A stretch of 30,649 nucleotides of DNA. Origin: an uncultured bacterium. Lineage in GTDB: Bacteria; Actinomycetota; Coriobacteriia; Coriobacteriales; Coriobacteriaceae. The number at the start of each line of letters is the position of its first letter. Position 1 is the first letter of the stretch. The position numbers were made by a program, and so were the translations under genes. Below the pieces are notes generated by a model. That model had not been told where the DNA came from and did not search any database. It saw nothing but the letters and a program-made list of their open reading frames with translations. Below are positions 21,900 through 29,402 of this stretch, one piece after another. The stretch is taken from positions 1-30,649 of the forward strand of contig CAJMMX010000024.1 in assembly GCA_905214615.1 (NCBI GenBank), given 5' to 3'.

Positions 21900-22421
21900 T
21901 TACCTTACGTAGACGACGTTGTCGCGGCGGGGTTTGGGCTCGGGTAGCGTGTCCTCGGCATAGCCCAGAATGCAGTGACCGACACCGCGCAGGCTGCCGT
22001 CGGCGGGCAGGCTCCAGCTGGCCAGCAGCTCCAGGCCCTCGGGTGAGTCAAAGACCTCATGCGCGCGGTGAATCCAGCATGAATCGACACCCAGTGCATA
22101 GGCGGCGTTGAGCAAGTTGCCCATGGCGAGCGAGCCGTCTTCCAGATGCGTGGGCACGTTGCGGTCGACCAGTACCACCACAACCGTTTTGGCTCCGTAG
22201 AAGGGGTCGCCGTTGCTACCCATGACTTGGGCGTTAAGCTGCGAGAGACGCTCGACGGTCGCGGGATCGGTGACGGCGACAAACGTCACCGGCTGGCGGC
22301 CCATGCCGCTCGGTGCATATTGGCCGGCTTCGATAATACGTGCAAGCTTTTCGGCCTCGACGGGACGATCGCTGTAGTTGCGGCAGCTGCGGCGGTGAAT
22401 GAGCGCTTCGATAGTCTCCAT
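21900..22421 (-). CDS. Nitroreductase-family FMN protein
   Basis: A 173-aa short nitroreductase. HRRSCRNYSDRPVEAEKL (about 7-24) supplies the FMN-phosphate-binding Arg residues, followed by AGQYAPSGMGRQPVTFVAV. The mid-part GSLAMGNLLNAAYALGVDSCWIHRA (cited in two parts: GSLAMGNLLNAAYALG, then DSCWIHRA) matches the FMN dimer interface, and VGHCILGYA the late beta strand. ATG 22421 has a perfect AAGGAGG; the open frame extends to 22517 without a ribosome site. These enzymes reduce nitro-compounds or quinones with NAD(P)H. It is monocistronic. Confidence 0.88.
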   Translation of the reverse strand: METIEALIHRRSCRNYSDRPVEAEKLARIIEAGQYAPSGMGRQPVTFVAVTDPATVERLSQLNAQVMGSNGDPFYGAKTVVVVLVDRNVPTHLEDGSLAMGNLLNAAYALGVDSCWIHRAHEVFDSPEGLELLASWSLPADGSLRGVGHCILGYAEDTLPEPKPRRDNVVYVR

Positions 22422-22638
22422 GGTGCCTCCTTGTAGTGGCGTTGCAGATGCCCCGTTCATACCCGTCGGGCTCAAACGATAGACGGTCAATTGCCCGGCC
22501 AAAAGGATAGATTCCAATTGGGAGAGTAGGTTTGCATAAAAGTACCTTCAGAATGTGACAAACAAATGGGATGGTTAAACGTTTTATCCCGTCTACCCTG
22601 CGGTTTTTTACCACTTGCCTAAATGAGGGACGCATATC

Positions 22639-22682
22639 CATTGATAAAGGTTTTACTAAAGAGGTACCAACGTTTATCAATG
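22639..22682. promoter_or_regulatory. 10-bp inverted repeat before the small protein gene
   Basis: Perfect arms CATTGATAAA (22639-22648) and TTTATCAATG (22673-22682), ending 34 bp before the ATG at 22717. Possible operator or mRNA leader hairpin. The remainder of 22422-22716 is AT-rich promoter-like sequence without a gene. Confidence 0.5.
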
Positions 22683-22716
22683 CGCTGTGGTGGCGCTGGG
22701 CCAGGAGGTAATCATC

Positions 22717-23007
22717 ATGTTCCAGGCTGGAGATGTCGTCGAGACTGACTTCGAAGGATTTCTGAAGCTGCTGCGTTCCAAGACGCGCGCTTTTGTGACG
22801 ATCGACAACCACGAGTACTACATCACGCATACCGACGGGTACTGGCGTGTTCAGGATTGCGAGGCCCTCAACGATAAGGGACACTTTACTGACTGCTCCG
22901 AGCTGGTCAACACGGTCTGCGAGGTCGTCGAGCTGCCCTGGATCTGCGGCAAGAGCCTGCACGACAGCTTTGCGGGCGCTACGGTCTACGAGGCCGTCGC
23001 TGCCTAA
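22717..23007 (+). CDS. Small acidic protein of unknown function
   Basis: A 96-aa protein that I do not recognise. It begins MFQAGDVVETDFEGFLKLL and contains AFVTIDNHEYYITHTDGYW, DCEALNDKGHFTDCSELV and LPWICGKSLHDSF. It has five cysteine/histidine-rich spots but no clear CxxC pair, and no signal peptide or membrane helix. ATG 22717 is fixed by an excellent AGGAGGT 7 bp upstream. It has its own strong terminator at 23035, so it is a single-gene transcript, which together with strong translation signals suggests it is really expressed. Confidence 0.75.
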   Translation: MFQAGDVVETDFEGFLKLLRSKTRAFVTIDNHEYYITHTDGYWRVQDCEALNDKGHFTDCSELVNTVCEVVELPWICGKSLHDSFAGATVYEAVAA

Positions 23008-23034
23008 CGGGCAAACACATCGCTATTCTCGCGT

Positions 23035-23071
23035 GACCGCCGGCGCCGCCCCCGCGCCGGCGGTCTTTTTT
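23035..23071 (+). terminator. Rho-independent terminator
   Basis: Perfect 12-bp stem GACCGCCGGCGC (23035-23046) and GCGCCGGCGGTC (23054-23065), then TTTTTT. Ends the 22717 gene. Confidence 0.92.
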
Positions 23072-23112
23072 GTCGATATGCTATGTAGAGCCGTCCATAT
23101 ATAACGAGCTTA

Positions 23113-23171
23113 TTGACGATAGTCAAAACTCGGACTAATCTAGAAAACGAATTGGTCAAAAATCGGACAAT
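23113..23171 (+). promoter_or_regulatory. marR operon promoter with repeated operator
   Basis: TTGACG (23113-23118) and TAATCT (23136-23141), 17 bp apart, form a plausible promoter. TTGAC-GATA-GTCAA (23113-23126) is palindromic. A direct repeat of the form GTCAAAANTCGGACNAAT starts at 23122 and 23155, 33 bp apart, about three helical turns. The first copy sits between -35 and -10. This is well placed for repression by the MarR protein encoded next. Confidence 0.6.
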
Positions 23172-23186
23172 CGAATGGTGGGATAG

Positions 23187-23675
23187 ATGGATAGTGCGGT
23201 TACGCTGGTCGATTTCGACCGGATGCTCAACGGACTCGACCATATCTATTCGGAGTTCTCGCGTACCTGCGGCCTTTCGGACTGCGCCTATTGGATGCTT
23301 GTCGACACCAGCACGGCGGGCGGTAGCGTCGCCGTAAGTCGACTGACAAGCGAATGGTTCTATAGCAAGCAGACCATCAATTCGGCCATTAAAACCTTGA
23401 CGGCGCGGGGTTTCGCCACGCTGGAGTTTGCCGAAGGCAGCCGTAAGAACAAGGTTGTGCGCCTGACCGATGAGGGCAAGCAATTTGCCGAGCACTATGC
23501 GCTTCCGGCGGTCAAGGCCGAGCAGCGTGCCTTTGGCGCGCTGGAGCCTTGGGAGCAGCGTGAGATATTGCGCCTGATCGGAAAGTTTTCCCGTGTACTA
23601 GGGGATGAGTGCGAGGCATTTAAGCAGCAGATGGCTGCCGAAAAACAAAGTGAGGGGGAGTCGTGCGACTCTTAA
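23187..23675 (+). CDS. MarR-family transcriptional regulator
   Basis: A 162-aa winged-helix regulator. VAVSRLTSEWFYSKQTINSA is the DNA-recognition helix pair, with IKTLTARGFATLEFAEGSRKNKVVRLTDEG as the wing (given here only as the region about 68-98). A helical dimerisation region flanks it. The start at 23187 has only a weak ribosome site (GTGGGATA). Its 3' end overlaps the first ABC gene by 13 bp, so regulator and exporter are translated from one transcript. It probably represses its own operon and releases it when a transported toxic compound binds. Ligand unknown. Confidence 0.9.
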   Translation: MDSAVTLVDFDRMLNGLDHIYSEFSRTCGLSDCAYWMLVDTSTAGGSVAVSRLTSEWFYSKQTINSAIKTLTARGFATLEFAEGSRKNKVVRLTDEGKQFAEHYALPAVKAEQRAFGALEPWEQREILRLIGKFSRVLGDECEAFKQQMAAEKQSEGESCDS

Positions 23676-25399
23676 TGAGGTTTTTGAAGCCGTACCGGGG
23701 CCTGGTCGCGGTGACGCTGCTGGTGCTGTTGGTGGATAACGTCGGCACGCTGTTGGTTCCCACGATGCTGGCGAACATGGTCAACACTGGCATCACCACA
23801 GGCGATGTCGATTACATTTTGCGCAACGGCCTGTACATGCTGATCGCGACCGGCATGGCCAGCGGCGGTGCGGTACTGGGCTGTTATCTGTCGGCGCGCC
23901 TGGCCGCCAACGTGGCCTGCGATATCCGCAATGCCGTGTACGACAAGTCGCTCGAGCTCGCGGCCAGCGACTTTGAGCGCTTTGGCACCGGATCGATGAT
24001 CACGCGCTCGCTCAACGACATCAACGTGATTCAGCAGGCCATCCTGCAGACGATCCAGCTGGTGCTGCCGGTGCCGTTCTTGGCCGTCGCGGGCATCATT
24101 TTTGCCTGGCTCATCGATCCTGCCATGGGCACGCTGCTGGGCGCGGTGGTTGCGATCGTGCTCGTGATAGCGGTCTTTACGGTGGCTAATGCCGCGCCGA
24201 TTTTTATGCGCTTGCAGAGCTTTATCGACCGCATGAACGTGGTGTTGCGCGAGAACATCGTGGGCGTTCGCGTCATCCGCGCTTTTAATAAAGAGCGTCA
24301 CGAGGAACAGCGTCTGGATGAGGTGTTTAGCGACTACGCGGACAACGCCATTAAGGTCAACCACCTGTTTGTGGGCCTTGATAGCTCCACCTTCTTTTTG
24401 ATGAACATTGCCGAGGTGGCGGTGCTGTGGGTGGGCGGCAACCGCGTGGGCGCCCATGCAATGCAGATTGCGAGCATCTCCGCGGTGCTGGAATATGCAC
24501 TCCTGATCCTGTTCTTTGTGATGATGGCGCAGATGGTGATACTGACGCTGCCGCGCGCCGCGGCATGTCTGGCTCGCGCGCAACAGGTGCTGGAGATTGA
24601 GCCGAGCATCGTGGACGGCGAGCGTACGCTGGGCGCGGGCGCGTTCGACTCAAAGGACGGATCGGATGCGGTCGCCGTGTTCGACCACATGTCGTTTCGT
24701 TTTGACGATGCCGACGAGGACACGCTGTGCAACCTGAGCTTTACCTGTCGCCGCGGCCAGACGACCGCGATCGTCGGCTCGACGGGCTCGGGCAAGTCGA
24801 CGGTGGCAAAGCTGCTGTTGCGCTTCCACGATGCCACCAAGGGTGCCATTCGCCTGGACGGCGTCGATCTGCGCGAGCTTTCGCAGGGTGAGATTCGTGG
24901 GCGCATCGCCTATGTGCCGCAGAAGGCATGGCTGTTCTCGGGTACCGTGGCGAGCAACCTGCGCTTTGGCAACGAAGACGCGACCGAGGCCGATATGCTT
25001 CATGCACTCCAGGTTGCCCAGAGCACCTTTGTACTCGACCAACCGCAGGGGCTCGATACCCCGGTGGCGCAGGGCGGCACGAACTTCTCGGGCGGCCAGC
25101 GCCAACGTCTGGCCATTGCCCGTGCGCTCATGAAGCATGCCGACCTGTATATCTTCGATGACAGTTTTTCGGCCTTGGACTTTAAGACCGATGCGGCGCT
25201 ACGCCATGCGCTACAGGACGAGACGCGCGACGCCGCGGTGCTCATCATCGCGCAGCGCATCTCGACGATCTTGCACGCCGACCAGATCGTCGTGCTCAAA
25301 GACGGCGAGGTCGTAGGTCTGGGCACCCATGGCGAGCTAATGGAAACGTGCGAGGTGTACCGCGCTATCGCGGAGTCGCAGATGAAGGGAGGTGAGTAG
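23663..25399 (+). CDS. ABC exporter half-transporter 1 (degenerate-site partner)
   Basis: A 578-aa ABC exporter with six membrane helices (about 1-310) fused to an ATPase domain. Motifs: Walker A GSTGSGKST (about 372-380), Q-loop YVPQKAWLFSG, signature SGGQRQR, Walker B LYIFDDSFSALD, where the catalytic Glu is replaced by Asp, then AQRISTIL. Asp in this position marks the degenerate half of heterodimeric exporters such as TM287/TM288. The GTG start follows GAGGGGGA 4 bp away and overlaps marR; ATG 23675 is an alternative. It pairs with the next gene. Confidence 0.93.
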   Translation: MRLLMRFLKPYRGLVAVTLLVLLVDNVGTLLVPTMLANMVNTGITTGDVDYILRNGLYMLIATGMASGGAVLGCYLSARLAANVACDIRNAVYDKSLELAASDFERFGTGSMITRSLNDINVIQQAILQTIQLVLPVPFLAVAGIIFAWLIDPAMGTLLGAVVAIVLVIAVFTVANAAPIFMRLQSFIDRMNVVLRENIVGVRVIRAFNKERHEEQRLDEVFSDYADNAIKVNHLFVGLDSSTFFLMNIAEVAVLWVGGNRVGAHAMQIASISAVLEYALLILFFVMMAQMVILTLPRAAACLARAQQVLEIEPSIVDGERTLGAGAFDSKDGSDAVAVFDHMSFRFDDADEDTLCNLSFTCRRGQTTAIVGSTGSGKSTVAKLLLRFHDATKGAIRLDGVDLRELSQGEIRGRIAYVPQKAWLFSGTVASNLRFGNEDATEADMLHALQVAQSTFVLDQPQGLDTPVAQGGTNFSGGQRQRLAIARALMKHADLYIFDDSFSALDFKTDAALRHALQDETRDAAVLIIAQRISTILHADQIVVLKDGEVVGLGTHGELMETCEVYRAIAESQMKGGE

Positions 25400-25400
25400 C

Positions 25401-27416
25401 ATGACCGAGGAGTTCAAGAAGTGCAGCGACGCTATCGATTGGAACGCTGCGGACGCCGCCGAGAAAACGGCTGGCCAGGCTGCCGCGGTGCTCGAGCTGG
25501 ATGACGCCGCCAAGGCAGCGGCCGCGCGCGAAGCTCGCCGCCAGGCGCTCTACGAGGAAAACGAGCGCGCCGAGGACGAGCGTGCCCGCGCCGAGGCGGA
25601 GCGCATGCGCGACGTGGACGACGAGGACGAGGACGAGACGCCTCGGGATACCTGGGCGACGGTGCGCCGCTTGTGGAGCGAGGCCGCCGGCGACCATTGG
25701 CGCTTCTATATCGTGTTCGCGAGCATCGTGTTCTACGCCATCTTCAACACCGCCGCGCCAGCGTACAGCGCCCACGTCATCGACGAGCTGTGGGGGCATA
25801 TGCAGGTGGCGTTTGCCAACGACACCACCTTCAGCATTACCTGGGAGCATTGCGGCAAGACCATTTTCGTCTACTTTATGATTTGGACGGCGGCTGCCTC
25901 CTTCTATGCGTTGCAGAGCTTTTTGATGTCGAGTGTGGCCGAACGACTCAACCTGCGTCTGCGCAACCGCATCGCGCAAAAGCTCAGCCGTTTGCCGCTC
26001 GCCTATTTTGATGCGCACCGCCCCGGCGAGGTGGTGAGCCGCGCGACCAACGACCTAGACAAGATGTCCGAGAGCATGCAGCGCGGATTGCTGCAGCTGC
26101 TCGTGTCGATTGGTACGGTTGTGGGTGCTGTGGGCGTGATGTTTGTGTTCAGCGTTGAACTTACGCTCGTCTTTTTGGGCTTTACGGCCCTGTCGCTGCT
26201 GGTGACCAAGGTGGTTTCGCGCCGCACGCACGACGTGACGGGCGAGCGCCAGGAGTGGGTGTCCAAGATTACGAGCGCGGTCGAGGAGGGCTACTCGGGC
26301 CGTTTGGTGATTCGTGCGTTCAACCGCGAGCGCCAGAGTTCTGCCGAGGTGCACGAGGCTTCGGGCGAGCTGGCGCACGTGAGCGCCAAGGCCGACTTTA
26401 TGATCAACGCCGTCGGTCCCGCGGTTCGCTTTATCGGCCGCCTGGCGCAGATCGTGATTGCGCTCGTGGGTTGCAGCATGCTGGTGGCCGGACAGATGAC
26501 CGTCGGCGTGTTCCAGGCGTTCTTCCAGTTTATCTACGAGGCGTCCGAGCCCATGACGCAGCTGTCGTTTACCTTTAACTCGCTGCAGAGTGCGCTGGCG
26601 AGCGCGGAGCGCGTGTTCGACCTGCTCGATGAGCCCGAAATGGAGGCCGATCCGCTGCCGGGCGAGGCCGCCAAGCTGCCGGGTCGCGTGGAGGGCCGCG
26701 TCGCCTTTGAGCATGTGCGCTTTGGCTATGCGCCCGACAAGCCGCTCATGCGCGATGTGTCGTTTACCGCCGAGCCGGGTCAGAAGATCGCAGTGGTGGG
26801 AACCACGGGCGCGGGCAAGACCACGCTCATCAACCTGCTCATGCGCTTTTACGAGATTGACGGCGGTCGCATTACGCTCGACGGCGTGGACACGAGTCGA
26901 ATGGATCGCGGCGAGCTGCGGCAGCAGTTTGGCATGGTGCTGCAGGACGCCTGGCTGTTCGATGGCACGATTGCCGAAAACATCGCCTACGGTTGCCCCG
27001 AGGCGACGCGCGAGGAGATCGTTGCGGCCGCCCGCGCCGCGCAGGTCGACTTCTTTGTGCGTACCATGCCGCAGGGCTACGACACGCATGTGGCCAACGA
27101 TGCCGAAAGCATCAGTCAGGGTCAGCGTCAACTGCTGACCATTGCGCGTGTGCTGCTCAACAACCCGGCGATCCTCATTCTGGACGAGGCTACGTCGAGT
27201 GTGGATACGCGCACCGAGCTTGCCATCGGCCGTGCCATGGACGCGCTGATGCGCGGACGCACGAGCTTTGTGATTGCGCATCGCCTGTCGACGATCGTGG
27301 ATGCCGACCTGATCTTGGTCATGGATCACGGCAACATTATCGAGCAGGGAACGCACAAGGAGCTGCTGGCTGCCGAGGGCGCCTACGCCGACCTCTACCT
27401 GAGCCAGTTCGCATAA
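25401..27416 (+). CDS. ABC exporter half-transporter 2 (catalytic partner) with N-terminal coiled-coil extension
   Basis: A 671-aa ABC exporter half. Residues 1-85 are a hydrophilic, Ala/Glu/Arg-rich, probably coiled-coil extension, ending in an acidic DVDDEDEDET run, absent from usual partners. Six membrane helices follow, then the ATPase with Walker A GTTGAGKTT (about 466), Q-loop MVLQDAWLFDG, a non-canonical signature SISQGQRQ, canonical Walker B ILILDEATSSVD and AHRLSTI. The odd signature and the Asp of the first subunit would meet in the same, degenerate ATP site. ATG 25401 is chosen for the GGGAGGTGAG site, which overlaps the end of the upstream gene. Confidence 0.93.
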   Translation: MTEEFKKCSDAIDWNAADAAEKTAGQAAAVLELDDAAKAAAAREARRQALYEENERAEDERARAEAERMRDVDDEDEDETPRDTWATVRRLWSEAAGDHWRFYIVFASIVFYAIFNTAAPAYSAHVIDELWGHMQVAFANDTTFSITWEHCGKTIFVYFMIWTAAASFYALQSFLMSSVAERLNLRLRNRIAQKLSRLPLAYFDAHRPGEVVSRATNDLDKMSESMQRGLLQLLVSIGTVVGAVGVMFVFSVELTLVFLGFTALSLLVTKVVSRRTHDVTGERQEWVSKITSAVEEGYSGRLVIRAFNRERQSSAEVHEASGELAHVSAKADFMINAVGPAVRFIGRLAQIVIALVGCSMLVAGQMTVGVFQAFFQFIYEASEPMTQLSFTFNSLQSALASAERVFDLLDEPEMEADPLPGEAAKLPGRVEGRVAFEHVRFGYAPDKPLMRDVSFTAEPGQKIAVVGTTGAGKTTLINLLMRFYEIDGGRITLDGVDTSRMDRGELRQQFGMVLQDAWLFDGTIAENIAYGCPEATREEIVAAARAAQVDFFVRTMPQGYDTHVANDAESISQGQRQLLTIARVLLNNPAILILDEATSSVDTRTELAIGRAMDALMRGRTSFVIAHRLSTIVDADLILVMDHGNIIEQGTHKELLAAEGAYADLYLSQFA

Positions 27417-27445
27417 TGTGACAAAGGAATAGTCCCTTTGTCACA
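27417..27445. repeat. Perfect inverted repeat TGTGACAAAGG
   Basis: Arms TGTGACAAAGG (27417-27427) and CCTTTGTCACA (27435-27445), starting on the base after the exporter stop codon. The loop AATAGTC followed by CCTTT recalls GTCCCTTT of the R1-R5 loops. It may be another member of the intergenic stem-loop set. Confidence 0.7.
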
Positions 27446-27453
27446 TCAGGAAT

Positions 27454-27489
27454 AAGGCGCGCCGGGGATGGGTTCCCTGGCGCGCCTTT
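27454..27489. terminator. Bidirectional terminator between exporter and cysE
   Basis: AAGGCGCGCCGGGGA (27454-27468) pairs with TCCCTGGCGCGCCTT (27474-27488) with one G-U, flanked by T and A runs. Serves the exporter operon and the convergent cysE. Confidence 0.8.
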
Positions 27490-27524
27490 GCGTTGGGTCC
27501 GATGTTTTCGGTGATCGCCCGTTT

Positions 27525-28229
27525 CTAGCGTTCGTCCGCGAGCTTGGCGACGAGGGCCTTAAGCTCGGCCACCTCTTGCTCGAGCTCATGTACGCGGCGG
27601 GCATTCTCGGTGATGCCCTGACGGTTGAGGGCGCTTTGCTCGGCGGCATCGTCGGGCATGTATTCGCGGTGCTGCTTGGCGTCGAAGCTTTCCTCGAACA
27701 CACGGCAGCCGTTGCGCTTGATGATGCGGCCGGGCACGCCCACGACGGTGCAGTTGTCGGGCACGTCTTTGACGACAACCGAGTTGCCGCCGATTTTGAC
27801 GTTGTTGCCGATGCGAATGTTGCCGAGCACCTTGGCGCCTGTGCCCACGGTGACGTTGTTGCCCAGGGTGGGGTGGCGCTTGCCGGTCTCGTTGCCGGTG
27901 CCGCCGAGCGTGACGCCCTGGTAGAGCATGCAGTTGTCGCCCACAATGGTGGTTTCGCCGATGACGACGCCCATGGCATGGTCGATAAAGAAATGCTTGC
28001 CGATCTGTGCGGCGGGATGAATCTCGACGCCGGTGATATGGCGGGTGATTTGCGAGAGCACGCGGGCGAGCGAGCGATGACCATGCTCCCACAGCCAGTG
28101 CTCGGGCACGTGGTTCCACTTGGCGTGCAGGCCGGGGTAAGAAAGGAAGATGACTAGGCCGTTTTGCGCGGCGGGGTCCTGCGTCTGGACGGTCTTGATG
28201 TCCTCGCGAATGGTATTGATAAAGCTCAC
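27525..28229 (-). CDS. cysE: Serine O-acetyltransferase
   Basis: A 234-aa CysE that acetylates serine with acetyl-CoA, the first step of cysteine synthesis. Motifs: LSYPGLHAKWNHVPEHW, then left-handed beta-helix repeats, FFIDHAMGVVIGETTIVGDN (H84 the catalytic histidine), LYQGVTLGGTG, KRHPTLGNNVTVGTGAKVLG and VVVKDVPDNCTVVGVPGRII. The C-terminal 40 residues form a coiled coil (ARRVHELEQEVAELKALVAK). I chose the GTG at 28229 behind AAGGGAGGG; a longer frame to 28304 has no good site. It is a short-type CysE like that of Bacillus. No cysK is adjacent. Confidence 0.92.
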   Translation of the reverse strand: MSFINTIREDIKTVQTQDPAAQNGLVIFLSYPGLHAKWNHVPEHWLWEHGHRSLARVLSQITRHITGVEIHPAAQIGKHFFIDHAMGVVIGETTIVGDNCMLYQGVTLGGTGNETGKRHPTLGNNVTVGTGAKVLGNIRIGNNVKIGGNSVVVKDVPDNCTVVGVPGRIIKRNGCRVFEESFDAKQHREYMPDDAAEQSALNRQGITENARRVHELEQEVAELKALVAKLADER

Positions 28230-28453
28230 CAGCCGCCCTCCCTTAGCGCCGTGACAATGCAATTCAATAAAGTATAGCGATTCGCTAGGGATTAGAAAGG
28301 GCAATCTTGCCTAGCTTTGCGCGACAGGTGTCAATTATGCAAACTTGCTGGTAATGGAGTCATGCTTTTGTAAGGCCGTGCGTGTGGCCGCGTCGCGACC
28401 GTATACTGGTCAACTTGGACGTGTCCGCGCCCACAACTGAGAGGTTTAACTTC

Positions 28454-29101
28454 ATGGGTTTCATCAATTTTATCGCCGAGCTGCTTAAGGATCCGCGCAC
28501 CGCGATCGCCAGTTGGATTGCCGCCGGTCCGCTTATGGCCTACGGCTGCGTGTTCCTGATTATCTTTATCGAGACGGGCGTGGTGTTCTTCCCGTTCCTT
28601 CCCGGCGACTCGCTGCTGTTTGCCTCGGGTTTCTTTGCCCACAACGGCGGCTTTAACATCGTGGCTCTGCTGGCCGTCGCATGGACGGCTGCCATCTTGG
28701 GCGATCAGTGCAACTTTATGATCGGTCACTTCTTTGGTCAAAAGATCATCGCCTCGGGCAAGGTGAAGGCCATGACGCCCGAGCGCATCAAAAAGTCCGA
28801 GGACTTCCTGGACAAATGGGGCCACCTGGCCATCTTCCTGGGCCGCTTCTTCCCGTTTATCCGCACCTTTGTGCCTTTCATCGCCGGCATGGGCGGCATG
28901 CACTGGCGCAACTTTGTCATCTTTAACGTGCTGGGCGGCATTACCTGGTCGACGGTCTTTACGCTGCTGGGCTACTTCTTTGGCGGCATCCCCTTTGTGC
29001 AGGAGCACTTTGAGCTGCTGATCGTGGGCATTGTTGCCGTGTCGATCATCCCGACCGTGGTCGGCATCATCAAGGCCAGGCTGGGCAAGAGCAACGCCTA
29101 G
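28454..29101 (+). CDS. DedA-family membrane protein
   Basis: A 215-aa integral membrane protein of the DedA (SNARE-associated, VTT domain) family, proposed to act as lipid scramblases or flippases for carrier lipids such as undecaprenyl phosphate. Family motifs are FFPFLPGDSLLFASGFFA, GDQCNFMIGHFFG and the Arg-bearing GRFFPFIRTFVPFIAGMGGM, followed by GGITWSTVFTLLGYFFG. A GAGAGG site precedes ATG 28454; the open frame extends upstream to 28382 but lacks a ribosome site. Single-gene unit with its own terminator. The 28305-28453 gap holds its promoter region only. Confidence 0.92.
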   Translation: MGFINFIAELLKDPRTAIASWIAAGPLMAYGCVFLIIFIETGVVFFPFLPGDSLLFASGFFAHNGGFNIVALLAVAWTAAILGDQCNFMIGHFFGQKIIASGKVKAMTPERIKKSEDFLDKWGHLAIFLGRFFPFIRTFVPFIAGMGGMHWRNFVIFNVLGGITWSTVFTLLGYFFGGIPFVQEHFELLIVGIVAVSIIPTVVGIIKARLGKSNA

Positions 29102-29130
29102 TTAGAATCGGCACGCAACTGTGTAGTTAG

Positions 29131-29164
29131 GGCCCGTCACCGCTTACGGTGGCGGGCCTCTTTT
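29131..29164 (+). terminator. Rho-independent terminator of the DedA gene
   Basis: Perfect stem GGCCCGTCACCG (29131-29142) and CGGTGGCGGGCC (29147-29158), loop CTTA, then TCTTTT. Confidence 0.93.
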
Positions 29165-29252
29165 GGTTCAATCAAATGAGTCAAATGAGAATACTTTACT
29201 TAGTTAAAGAAAAACGCTTTATCCGACGCGTGCGGGGAGTACAATCTCCTGC

Positions 29253-29402
29253 ATGCGAATCGACATGCCATTGGCTTTGATGCTGTTCGCGTGTCCTGTC
29301 CGGCTCTACGCTCCGGACGTGCGACGTTGCGACGCGGTCGGCCTCGGTCCTTGCGTGCGGGTTCGCGAGTGTGCAACTGTGTATGTAAGGAGCGACACAT
29401 GA
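29253..29402 (+). CDS. Possible leaderless upstream ORF before ilvE
   Basis: A 49-codon frame beginning MRIDMPLALMLFACPVRLY, ending TVYVRSDT, whose TGA overlaps the ilvE ATG as ATGA. A -10-like TACAAT (29240-29245) ends 7 bp before the ATG, so transcription could start on the ATG itself; no ribosome site is present. About 13 of 49 codons are Leu, Val or Ile and four are Cys. Leader peptides in front of branched-chain genes are a known attenuation device, but high GC makes chance frames common. Treat as a hypothesis. Confidence 0.35.
   Translation: MRIDMPLALMLFACPVRLYAPDVRRCDAVGLGPCVRVRECATVYVRSDT

Noticed and set aside
23672..24583. 303-residue minus-strand frame opposite the first ABC gene
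   Set aside because: His/Arg/Gln-rich composition typical of antisense reading of a GC-rich gene.
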